In this document: positions 31,577 to 40,907 of the stretch, piece after piece | Layout: each line of letters begins with the position of its first letter | Position numbering within the stretch: the first letter of the stretch is position 1 | Source of the DNA: Candidatus Peregrinibacteria bacterium | Lineage (GTDB): Bacteria; Patescibacteriota; Gracilibacteria; UBA1369; LOWO2-01-FULL-3 | Assembly: GCA_018655275.1 (NCBI GenBank) | Contig: JABIJZ010000004.1 | Coordinates: forward strand, 1 to 64,000 | Length of the DNA stretch: 64,000 bases | Direction: 5' to 3' | Notes under the pieces: model-generated | What the model was told of the DNA's origin: nothing | The model's input: only the letters and a program-made list of their open reading frames with translations | The model's database searches: none | Translations under genes and position numbers: made by a program

Positions 31577-31651
31577 TGGTGCTCCCGGCAGGAATCGAAC
31601 CTGCATCTAAGGTTTAGGAAACCTTCGTTCTATCCGTTGAACTACGGGGGC
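31577..31651 (-). tRNA. tRNA-Arg (CCU)
   Basis: A 75-base cloverleaf with encoded CCA. The D stem is GUUC/GAAC, the anticodon stem AAGGU/ACCUU with loop UUCCUAA (anticodon CCU, reading AGG), and the T arm GCAGG-UUCGAUU-CCUGC. The acceptor stem GCCCCCG/CGGGAGC has one C3-A70 mismatch. The 232 bases between it and the membrane gene at 31344 hold no recognisable feature. Confidence 0.9.
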
Positions 31652-31663
31652 GTAGTTGAGTGA

Positions 31664-32269
31664 TTATGCTTTCTTTAGGGATACGTAACGGGTTTTGTCG
31701 TCGGGGAGGTCTGAGCTTGTGGCTGCTGTGAATTTGTCTTCTGCGGGTTCGAATTGGGCGTTGAGAGCTTTTTTTAGTTCTTCGTCTGTGAATTTTGTTC
31801 CGTATGGGATTACTACTCGTGGATCGATTTGGTCGAAGAGGTCTTCTGTTTTGCCTTTGAGGGCAGCGTCTTCGCCGATTGGGATTAGGAGGACGTCTAC
31901 GTCGCCTATTTCGTCAGCCATTTCCGTAGTTAGTTTGTGGCCGATGTTTCCGAGGTGGCATATTTTCACATTGTCGATTTCAAAATAGAAAACTGTTGTT
32001 CGGTCTCCGTCTTGGCCTTCTTCCTCCTCTTTGCTTCTGCTTCGTGTCCATGCGCTAATTGCTGCGATAGGAATTCCAGAAATTTCGTATTCACCTGGCC
32101 AATCAAATGTCTTTTTTATGTCTTTTACTTCTGCTAGGTCGTCGCCGATGCTAGAGAGGATTGCGTCTGCTTTTAGGTTTGCTTTGATTGATTTGTCCGG
32201 ATTTATTACCAATGATCCGTTTTTTCCTTTACAAGTGAAACAACTATTTCCGTGCCAAAGAATATCCAT
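31664..32269 (-). CDS. MBL-fold (UlaG-like) protein, degenerate
   Basis: This 201-residue protein resembles the small UlaG-like metallo-beta-lactamase-fold proteins: MDILWHGNSCFTCKGKNGSLVINP, then DWPGEYEISGIPIAAI, VKICHLGNIGHKLT, VDVLLIPIGE and PRVVIPYGT. The first metal ligands (HxHxDH) are not visible; the region reads ILSSIGDDLAEV, where active members have THxHxDH. LGNIGHKLT keeps the His. Catalysis is doubtful. It is divergent from enolase. Confidence 0.65.
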   Translation of the reverse strand: MDILWHGNSCFTCKGKNGSLVINPDKSIKANLKADAILSSIGDDLAEVKDIKKTFDWPGEYEISGIPIAAISAWTRSRSKEEEEGQDGDRTTVFYFEIDNVKICHLGNIGHKLTTEMADEIGDVDVLLIPIGEDAALKGKTEDLFDQIDPRVVIPYGTKFTDEELKKALNAQFEPAEDKFTAATSSDLPDDKTRYVSLKKA

Positions 32270-32360
32270 GATTTATAAGTGTTAATTAGCTTTAAATGCG
32301 GGACGATGATACTGGTTTTGGGGCTTTTTAGCAATATTAATTGGAAGACAGTTATGCTAA

Positions 32361-33662
<1,302 letters not shown>

Positions 33663-33674
33663 ACTTTTGCGGAT

Positions 33675-34535
33675 ATGGCACAAATTCCTGAAATCAAAGG
33701 TTCGTCGGTGAAGAAACTCCTTCGCAAGAGGGCTGACTCGTCGCACAAGGGTGACAACGGGCGGCTGCTGATTGTGGGTGGATCTGCTGAATATCACGGT
33801 GCGCCTATTCTTGCGGCGAAAGCTGCTTTGAGGGCTGGCGCTGACTTGGTTTATTTGTATGTGCCGGCGTGCAATTACGATGTGACTCGGGCGGCTTCGC
33901 CTGATTTTATTGTGCAGAAATTTGAGGGAGATTATTTTGGAGCAGATGCTGCTTCTGCGGCGATTGAGTTTGGGAAAACTTGTGATGCTGCTTTGGTTGG
34001 GCCTGGGTTTGGACGTGTGGATAGCGGGGCTGGGGAAGCTGTTGAGGGGGCGATCGAGATGTTGAAAAAATTACATATTCCGACGGTTTTGGATTCTTCG
34101 GCGATTTTTGCTTTGAAACGGATAAAGAAATTTCCTCTAGACCAAGATGTGGTGATTACGCCTCATCAAAATGAATTTACGAACCTGGTGGATCGGGACA
34201 TGAAGATTGATGAGGATGACACACAATCTATTATTTTGCTTCGATCTATTGCGATGGATCTGCATATCAATGTTGTTTTGAAGGGGGCGGTGGATTTGAT
34301 TGCTTCGGATGAAGGCGATGTCGTGAAAAATCGGACCGGCAATAGTGGGATGACTGTTGGGGGGACCGGTGATGTTTTGGCCGGGATCGTGGCTTCTTTG
34401 CTGGCTCAGGGAAATCCAGGGTTTGTTGCGGCGCAGGGGGCGGCTTATCTCACAGGAGAGGCTGGCGATATGGCGTACAAGAAATACGGCCTTGGGTTGA
34501 TGGCTTCAGATGTTGCGGATGATGTGAGGGGTTAG
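33675..34535 (+). CDS. nnrD: ADP-dependent (S)-NAD(P)H-hydrate dehydratase
   Basis: This enzyme repairs damaged nicotinamide cofactors by dehydrating NAD(P)HX at ATP or ADP cost. It belongs to the ribokinase-like family: KGDNGRLLIVGGSAEYHGAPILAAKAALRAGADLVYLYVP, ALVGPGFGR, VVITPHQNEF, VVLKGAVDLI and NSGMTVGGTGDVLAGIVASLLAQG, where GTGDVLAG holds the catalytic Asp. At 286 residues it is the NnrD domain alone, without the epimerase domain often fused to it. It is in an operon with eno, a sensible pairing of housekeeping genes. Confidence 0.93.
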   Translation: MAQIPEIKGSSVKKLLRKRADSSHKGDNGRLLIVGGSAEYHGAPILAAKAALRAGADLVYLYVPACNYDVTRAASPDFIVQKFEGDYFGADAASAAIEFGKTCDAALVGPGFGRVDSGAGEAVEGAIEMLKKLHIPTVLDSSAIFALKRIKKFPLDQDVVITPHQNEFTNLVDRDMKIDEDDTQSIILLRSIAMDLHINVVLKGAVDLIASDEGDVVKNRTGNSGMTVGGTGDVLAGIVASLLAQGNPGFVAAQGAAYLTGEAGDMAYKKYGLGLMASDVADDVRG

Positions 34536-35545
34536 GCTTCCGGCGCCTCTGCCGGAACTTCCGGCAGTTCGTATTCTGGCACGCTGTCTAATAGTTTTTG
34601 TGGAGAGTCCTTCAGGATTGTTTGCAAAGTGTCTTCGTCGAGTTGGAGACCTTCGTATGTTTCGTCGTAACTCATTGGCCAAGTTGTCTCGAATTTGAAT
34701 TGTGGTTCAGTGAGGATTTCCATGTATGCGCTGAAGACTTCTTCTAGAAATTCTGGGTGGTTTTTTGTTTTCACATCTGTAATCACTTGGTCGGTTCCAA
34801 AGAAAATCCTGTCCTGATATAACTCTACGAATGGGCGGAATTTCTCCACACTTTTCGAGAATCTTTTGAATCCTGCGGCGGTATATTCGATATATCCGAA
34901 ACTCATATCGGTGTATAGATTGGGGAATTCTTCCATTAATATTTCGAGTTGGCTGAGTTTCTTGGACATCAGACAGAAGTGGGGGCAGATGACTTTCATG
35001 TCGGGATACATTTCGAGCACGTGTGCAAATTCGTCTAAGTATTTGTTGCCGTTCACGTGGATTAGGAGGATTAAGCCTTTTTCTTGGATGAATTCGTAGA
35101 GTGGCAACATGTTCTCGTGATCGAGCGGTAAATCGTAGAAGCTTCCGTGACCGTTGTAGAGTTTTATGCCTTTTGCTCCCCTTTTCCAACATTCTTCTGC
35201 TTTTTCGACTTGCTCTTCGTCGTACCAATATGTCGTGCAAAGGACTTCGAATTTTTCCGGATATTTTTCGTGGATTTTTAGGAGTTCGTCGTTGTTGTCA
35301 TCGTAGTCTTCGAATCCACCTCGTTGGAATAATGTGACTCTTGGGCTTCCTAGTAAGATCGTTTTTTCAAAGCCGAGTGGCTCGATGCTGTCGAGGTAAA
35401 CTTCGACGTTGTCCAGGCCTTGCATGTGTTCGTGCATGTTGATGTAGCCTCCTGTTTCTCGGTTTGTGCCTGCGAAAATGGCAACAATGATGAAGCCTAA
35501 AAAAGCGGCTAGAATCAGGATTATCTTTCTAGTGGATTTTTTCAT
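34532..35545 (-). CDS. Membrane-anchored amidohydrolase-family protein
   Basis: This 337-residue protein has an N-terminal helix (about 8-24) and an exported TIM-barrel hydrolase: metal motif NMHEHM with His38 and His40, the Lys in KGIKLYNG, His in LILLIHVNG and CPHFC, and Asp in FFGTDQ. This is the amidohydrolase (amidohydrolase-2-like) superfamily. A substrate cannot be told. It overlaps the end of nnrD by four bases and lies 15 bases downstream of the glycosyltransferase gene on the same strand, so it may be an outer-surface enzyme of glycan or signal turnover. Confidence 0.75.
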   Translation of the reverse strand: MKKSTRKIILILAAFLGFIIVAIFAGTNRETGGYINMHEHMQGLDNVEVYLDSIEPLGFEKTILLGSPRVTLFQRGGFEDYDDNNDELLKIHEKYPEKFEVLCTTYWYDEEQVEKAEECWKRGAKGIKLYNGHGSFYDLPLDHENMLPLYEFIQEKGLILLIHVNGNKYLDEFAHVLEMYPDMKVICPHFCLMSKKLSQLEILMEEFPNLYTDMSFGYIEYTAAGFKRFSKSVEKFRPFVELYQDRIFFGTDQVITDVKTKNHPEFLEEVFSAYMEILTEPQFKFETTWPMSYDETYEGLQLDEDTLQTILKDSPQKLLDSVPEYELPEVPAEAPEA

Positions 35546-35560
35546 GAGGTGGGGTGTTAA

Positions 35561-36604
35561 TTATTTTCTGGGGGAGTTTGCAGTTGTTGGAGGTTTTTCT
35601 TGCATCCAACGATTTATTTTGCGAGTGGATGATTTTCTGTGCTTCATTATATACCTTCTTTTTTTAATGAAAAGCGGAGACATTTTTATATACTCGTAAA
35701 TCGCTTTGAATTGGAATGGTTCGTAGAGAAGTGCGTACACAAAAGTCGTGATGTCTCGGAGTAAAATGTGTGGCAGGTATCTGAGGTATGTTCCCCATGG
35801 GACGTTTTTGAGGCACATCAAATGTTGGTTTCGGAATGAATAATATCTTTGGAACTGGCTTAGTTTTTTGCGATTTTTGAAGATTTGGCGAGTTGTTCGA
35901 CGTTCGATAACTCCGGTTCCTCGTCCGTGGAATGCGACTGATTTTGGGTAGTAAAGTGATTTGAATCCAGCGAGTTGCATGCGCCAAGATAGATCGACGT
36001 CGTCTTTGTACATGAAGAAATCTTCGTCGAAATATTCGTTTTGGAGATTGATCGCTTCCAATGCTTCTTTTTTGTAGATTGGGCATGCGCCAGAAACTCC
36101 AAACACTTCTCTTTCGCGGTCGAATTGGCCTTTGTCTAGGCAGCCTTGGCCGCCGTCTGTGACTCTCATAGATTTGTCGATATATAAACCGGTTGTGTCT
36201 ATGTATTTTGTAGCTGTTTTTTCTTTGAAATCGTATTTGTAAATTTTTCCTGTGGCTGCTCCGATGCGTGGATCTTTTTTGATTCTGTGGACGATTTTTT
36301 CGATGTACGATGGACTATAAATGATGTCTGGGTTTGTGACCACAATGTAGTCGGCGTCTTTTGCCAAACGCATTCCTTGGTTTGCCGCTGTTGGGTAGCC
36401 TAGGTTTTCTTTGTTGGCGATTACTTCTTTGAATGGGTATTTTTTGGTGAGGAATTTGAGGTACGCTGTGTCTGGCGAATTGTTATCTATGAAATAGACG
36501 TCGATGTTTTTGTATGTTTGCCCGAAAATGCTGTCGAGGCACGTGTCGAGAAAGTGCTGTTGGTTGTAGTTTACTATTATTAACGCGATTTTGGGTTCTT
36601 TCAT
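35561..36604 (-). CDS. GT2-family glycosyltransferase
   Basis: This 347-residue enzyme has the GT-A nucleotide-sugar fold: IALIIVNYNQQHFLDTCLDSIFGQTYKNIDVYFIDNNSPD at the N-terminus, the metal-site region VVTNPDI, GACPIYKKEALEAI, and the acceptor region DEDFFMYKDDVDLSWRMQLAGF with FHGRGTG. The layout resembles rhamnosyl-type transferases of envelope polysaccharides. The C-terminal 100 residues are helical and basic, probably membrane-associated. It is upstream of the membrane-anchored amidohydrolase. Confidence 0.85.
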   Translation of the reverse strand: MKEPKIALIIVNYNQQHFLDTCLDSIFGQTYKNIDVYFIDNNSPDTAYLKFLTKKYPFKEVIANKENLGYPTAANQGMRLAKDADYIVVTNPDIIYSPSYIEKIVHRIKKDPRIGAATGKIYKYDFKEKTATKYIDTTGLYIDKSMRVTDGGQGCLDKGQFDREREVFGVSGACPIYKKEALEAINLQNEYFDEDFFMYKDDVDLSWRMQLAGFKSLYYPKSVAFHGRGTGVIERRTTRQIFKNRKKLSQFQRYYSFRNQHLMCLKNVPWGTYLRYLPHILLRDITTFVYALLYEPFQFKAIYEYIKMSPLFIKKRRYIMKHRKSSTRKINRWMQEKPPTTANSPRK

Positions 36605-36672
36605 TTGTTGGGTTTTGTTTTTAGTGCGGGCCCTTTTTACCCTTTTTGTTTCTATTTTTCAAGGTTTTTTGG

Positions 36673-36678
36673 TATATT
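36673..36678 (+). promoter_or_regulatory. -10 box of the pilin-like gene
   Basis: TATATT ends six bases before the ATG at 36685, so the transcript would be leaderless. The -35 is not clear. Confidence 0.4.
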
Positions 36679-36684
36679 TCAGCC

Positions 36685-37893
36685 ATGATTGAAAAACTTT
36701 CATCCTCATTTGAATCATCGTCTAGACCTGTTACGGAAAAGAAATTGGGAAAGGTTTTGGCTAGGCGTGACGGGGCGTCGATTGTGATTGCGCTGGGGCT
36801 TGTTGCTGTGATTATGTTTTTTACGATTGGAATTGCATCAACAATGATCGCTGCCATTCGAAATACTCGAAATGCAAAAGAGGCTTTGCAAGCTGAATAC
36901 GCGGCCCAGAGCGGAGTTGAAAAATCTTTGTTTAGTTTGTCTGAGGTGATTGTGCCTTTTGACACTATTGATAGTGGGGATGGGGTGGATTTGGGAAATG
37001 GGGTTACCGTGGAGTATGAGGTGGTTGGGCAGGATACGGATCCTGCTACCAGAACTTCTGGAGGATTCCGATATGTCCCTGTGATTGCTCGTGGAAATGC
37101 TGGAGATGATTGTTCGTTTGTGGCTTTTGATGTTATCAAAGCGGATCTGCATCATCCTTGTAATTGGAATAAATTGCATTATGGAGAGAGTGTGGATATC
37201 CCTTTGTATTTAAATAAAACTGATGATGCGCCAGGTGACAGGCTGAATCCTCGATATACTTATGTGGATTCAAGTGATTCTTATATTGAGGGTGGAATTG
37301 ATCTTTACTTTACTTATTTGTATTTGAGAACGCCGTGTGTTGGGGAACAAACTTCTTCTTGTACCCGGTATGATGTTATACCTGTTGATCCGGATGATTT
37401 GGTTGTGAGTTGGCAAATTGCTGGAAATTGTGTCGCTAAAGCAGATGGAGTTTCGAGCCCTTGTGCTATTTTGCAGGCTTTTGAGGGAAATGTTCCTGCG
37501 AATAAAGAATCTGCGATTACTGTTTTTGAGTTTGCCGGCGATGATATTTATGAATTAACTTTGGCCGGCGAGGAGTATAATATATGGGGAACTGACCTGG
37601 AAGAAACTCAAGGTGCTGTTTTTGATTTTATTAAAAGCAAAGGAGCTTGGAGCGATTCTTATTTGGACAAACCGGTTTTGAAACTTTCTTTCCTTAAAGA
37701 AATTTTTGATGATGCAGGAGAAGACTTGGTCCCGATTCCTTATTTGGAATATCGTATTGGATATGAATCTGAGGAGGGGTTGGCGTCTTCGTATTATGTG
37801 AATGTGGATGGGTTTTCGAATTTGTTTAAATACTCAATGAGCAGTGTTCAAAATATGAACTCTGCGCTTTTTGATTTCGCGGTGCAGAATTAG
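36685..37893 (+). CDS. PilX/pilin-like exported protein
   Basis: The ATG at 36685 gives 402 residues. A cytosolic lead of about 30 residues ends in RRDGASIVIALGLVAVIMFFTIGIAS, a type IV pilin-like N-terminal helix, though the cleavage signal reads RRDGAS instead of the usual GFTLIE. IRNTRNAKEALQAEYAAQSGVEKSLF follows, as in PilX-type minor pilins. The outer part has a few cysteines and a beta-rich character. It is a probable minor pilin or surface-assembly component. Confidence 0.6.
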   Translation: MIEKLSSSFESSSRPVTEKKLGKVLARRDGASIVIALGLVAVIMFFTIGIASTMIAAIRNTRNAKEALQAEYAAQSGVEKSLFSLSEVIVPFDTIDSGDGVDLGNGVTVEYEVVGQDTDPATRTSGGFRYVPVIARGNAGDDCSFVAFDVIKADLHHPCNWNKLHYGESVDIPLYLNKTDDAPGDRLNPRYTYVDSSDSYIEGGIDLYFTYLYLRTPCVGEQTSSCTRYDVIPVDPDDLVVSWQIAGNCVAKADGVSSPCAILQAFEGNVPANKESAITVFEFAGDDIYELTLAGEEYNIWGTDLEETQGAVFDFIKSKGAWSDSYLDKPVLKLSFLKEIFDDAGEDLVPIPYLEYRIGYESEEGLASSYYVNVDGFSNLFKYSMSSVQNMNSALFDFAVQN

Positions 37894-40856
37894 AGGGAAG
37901 GAGCGTTTCTTCTTGATAATGATTGGGCGAGTCTTGCTCTAAATACTTTTTTAAATCTATCAGGCTTTGTTTCTATTGCTTTGGGACCTTCATATACTAC
38001 TCTTGTTTTTCTTCTTAGTGTTGCTATTGCTGCTGCCATAAATGCTATCATAGCTGCTCCTGAGGCAAGGTCTAATGGACCTCTAAAATTTCTTGTAAAA
38101 GTACATGTTCCGCAGTTTGCTCCAGGGGTTTCTCCTTTTAGTTCTTCTGCAACTACGGCTTCTGGGTTTGCATCAACAACTTCTGGTCTTGGTTCTGATG
38201 ATTCTTGTGAAAATTCGATTGGTTTTTTGTCTGGTTGGTCTATTTCTTCTCCTTCTTCTGATGCTGCTTCAAATTCTGCAACTTCTTCTGGTTCAACAAC
38301 TTCCGGTTGGTCTTCGGGTTTTGGCTCTGGATCTGGTTCTGTGCCTTCTGGTTGGTCTTCGGGTTTTGGCTCTGGATCTGGTTCAACAACTTCCGGTTGG
38401 TCTTCAGGTTTTGGCTCTGGATCTGGTTCTGGATCCGGCTCTACTGGGGGTTCTTCTCCTTCACATACACCATCTTCACAAGTGTCATTTATAGTGGCTG
38501 GATTTCCATCGTCACAAGGGCTTCCGTCTTGGTAATACATTGGATTCCAAGCTGGTGACCCTCCTTCCGGCATACACGCATATTCAAATACACAATCGGT
38601 CAGATCAGGTGGTGTGCTCAAATCACAAATATTTATTCCCAAGCACTCTCCATTCACGCAAGAATCTTGGACCGTGTTTACATCTCCATCATCGCATTCG
38701 CCTTGCATTAAAATTTGAGACCAAGATGTTGAGCCGTCTTCCGCGCTACACAGGCCTGTGATACAAACGTTGTCTGCGTATGGGTCTTCTACTAGGTCGC
38801 AAAGTGGTGTGCCTGCGCAGTCTCCTTCCCAACAATAATCTCCTGTTGTGTTTATATCAAAGTCGTCGCATTGAACGTTGTTGTTGTAGTTTAGATCCCA
38901 TTGAGTTTTGCCATCTTCTTCATAGCATGTTGCTTCGAGAATACAGATATTGCCTTCGTGTGGGTTTGTAACGTATTCGCAAAGTAGATCTCCTGAGCAT
39001 GTTCCGTCTGTACAGTTGTCTTCTGTTGTGTTTTGGTTGCCGTCGTCGCAGGTTGTGCCGTTTGCTACTGGACCTCCTTCTACACAAATTGCTTCACCGT
39101 ATGCATCTACTGCACAAGTTGATTGTATTTCGCATTGGTCTGGTGCTGGGCATTCGACGTCTTCACATGGGTCTGTTGGTTCGTCTTGGACGTCTGGAGT
39201 GTCGTCGCCTGTATCTGTGGCTGAGTCATCGGTGGTGTCTTGGTCATCGATTATTTCTTCTACTGGTTCTACGATTTCTGGTTGTGGCTCGTATAGTGCT
39301 TCTGGTTCTGGGTTTTGTTCTGGGAGACTTTCGTCTGCGGATTCTGGATTTTCGTCCGGGTTTGTTGGGTTGAGGCAGCCGTCTAGAATTTGATTCCGTA
39401 CTGGAGTTGATGTGACGATGCATTTGTGTTCTTCATTTGTTCCTGCCAATGGATTTTTTGTTGGATCTTCTATCCACTCTATTTTGAAAGGAACGCCTGG
39501 GACAATGTATTCACTTGAATTTGTTGTCGGTCGAATTATTGCTTGAATATACGTTCCCCATTCGTTTATGACCATATGGAGTCCGCCGTTGGGGGCAACT
39601 GAGTAGTCGACAACATTGCCTCTGATTATTTTCTCTCCATTAGGTCCCTCTGAGGGGAGAATGTATTTTTCTCCATCTCTAAATATAATCATTGCAGATG
39701 TACTATCTGTTGGCCCATTTGTTTTCCAATATGTTGTCCCGTCATCTGCTACTGCGATACCTCTACTGTAAGAGCCGGGTATATTTTCTTCTTCATCACC
39801 AGTATATTCATAGACTCCATGTTCATTTATATACTCTGCTGTTAAGAAATTAGCATCGTCTATCCCTATTACATCCCCTGTTTCTGAATCTACTTCTCCG
39901 TTTGGGATTGGAATCCTGAGTAGATGTTTATTTACTGCAACCAATATCTCTCCTGTTACTGGATTAACTGCTATTCCGTGAGAGAGTGTGTTGTCATCTA
40001 TTGGGATATCTACTGCAAAGTCAGGTGCTACTATAGGTGTTTCTTCCGGGTTGTTGTTTGTTATCTTTGAGCTTAAAGTTGCTTTTATTGTTGTTTTGAA
40101 ATCATTTATTCCTGGACCTATGTGAACAACAGCTTGGCTAAATATCCATCTACCTAAGCTTGCTGACTCAGAACCAGAAGATACTTTCCCTTTATATTCA
40201 GCACCTGTACAGTCTTCGTTGAGAAGATAACATTCTCCACCCAACATCACTACTATACCTCCTTTCTTGGTTATATATTTTATTTGTCCCCCTGCGAATT
40301 CAAATATCCCATGTGGATCTCCTAGATCTGATAAATCTAGTTTTGTTATTACTATTGAGTCTCCTGTTGAGAAAGAGGCTATTGAACTTAATAGAAATGT
40401 TTCTCCTGTTTCTGGATGTTTGTATATTGCTGGTTTTCCTCCTGGCAGGTAGTTCCCTCCCACTCCTTCCAATAGAACTGTTTCATTTCCTTCTAGGTCA
40501 ACTTCAGCCAAATCTCCCTGCTCATTAATAATCGTATATTTTGCATCACAACTTCCCTCGTAGTTAGTAATGTTTTTGCTAACTATCAAATTCAGTGCTG
40601 TCCCACAAAAAGCCACATCGTGGTTGTCGTAATTGTGTCCTGTTGGGCTAGCTTGTGGCTCCATGGTATCTGCAAGTGCCTCTCCTGCAACAGCCACTCC
40701 TGCGAACAAAAAGGCTGTTTTCCCGGCGATATCGACCGCTTTTCCTGTTCTTGATCTGCCTAGTTTAGAAAGAAACCCATTAGAGTTAACTGAATCTTCA
40801 AGGCGTGGGTCTGCCTTCTCATTTATGAACCAGTCATCATTTAATTCGTGGGACAT
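37890..40856 (-). CDS. Giant Cys-repeat surface protein
   Basis: This 988-residue protein begins with a hydrophobic segment near residues 38-58 (KAVDIAGKTAFLFAGVAVAGEAL) and a beta-propeller-like N-terminal region. A Pro/Glu/Asp-rich zone leads to four or five disulfide-type repeats of the form CDDGNxNTxxDxCxxGxCxG (for example CDDGDVNTVQDSCVNGECLG). A second low-complexity zone repeats PEPDPEPKPEDQPE at least three times. It ends with a membrane helix (GAAMIAFMAAAIATLRR) and basic tail. The gene is convergent with the pilin-like gene, overlapping it by four bases. Confidence 0.6.
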   Translation of the reverse strand: MSHELNDDWFINEKADPRLEDSVNSNGFLSKLGRSRTGKAVDIAGKTAFLFAGVAVAGEALADTMEPQASPTGHNYDNHDVAFCGTALNLIVSKNITNYEGSCDAKYTIINEQGDLAEVDLEGNETVLLEGVGGNYLPGGKPAIYKHPETGETFLLSSIASFSTGDSIVITKLDLSDLGDPHGIFEFAGGQIKYITKKGGIVVMLGGECYLLNEDCTGAEYKGKVSSGSESASLGRWIFSQAVVHIGPGINDFKTTIKATLSSKITNNNPEETPIVAPDFAVDIPIDDNTLSHGIAVNPVTGEILVAVNKHLLRIPIPNGEVDSETGDVIGIDDANFLTAEYINEHGVYEYTGDEEENIPGSYSRGIAVADDGTTYWKTNGPTDSTSAMIIFRDGEKYILPSEGPNGEKIIRGNVVDYSVAPNGGLHMVINEWGTYIQAIIRPTTNSSEYIVPGVPFKIEWIEDPTKNPLAGTNEEHKCIVTSTPVRNQILDGCLNPTNPDENPESADESLPEQNPEPEALYEPQPEIVEPVEEIIDDQDTTDDSATDTGDDTPDVQDEPTDPCEDVECPAPDQCEIQSTCAVDAYGEAICVEGGPVANGTTCDDGNQNTTEDNCTDGTCSGDLLCEYVTNPHEGNICILEATCYEEDGKTQWDLNYNNNVQCDDFDINTTGDYCWEGDCAGTPLCDLVEDPYADNVCITGLCSAEDGSTSWSQILMQGECDDGDVNTVQDSCVNGECLGINICDLSTPPDLTDCVFEYACMPEGGSPAWNPMYYQDGSPCDDGNPATINDTCEDGVCEGEEPPVEPDPEPDPEPKPEDQPEVVEPDPEPKPEDQPEGTEPDPEPKPEDQPEVVEPEEVAEFEAASEEGEEIDQPDKKPIEFSQESSEPRPEVVDANPEAVVAEELKGETPGANCGTCTFTRNFRGPLDLASGAAMIAFMAAAIATLRRKTRVVYEGPKAIETKPDRFKKVFRARLAQSLSRRNAPSL

Positions 40857-40878
40857 GGGCCTAGGTTATAAGGGAGCT

Positions 40879-40907
40879 AGCTTAGCAACTTTTTCCTAGA
40901 ATGTCAA
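40879..40907 (-). promoter_or_regulatory. Promoter of the 988-residue surface gene
   Basis: On the minus strand TTGACA (40907-40902), 17 bases and TAAGCT (40884-40879). The -35 lies inside the 3' end of the upstream 1428-residue gene, giving this gene its own start. Confidence 0.55.

Noticed and set aside
37981-39393. Plus-strand Ser/Gly-rich frames opposite the 988-residue gene
   Set aside because: They are antisense readings of the Pro/Glu and Cys repeats, with no start or signal.
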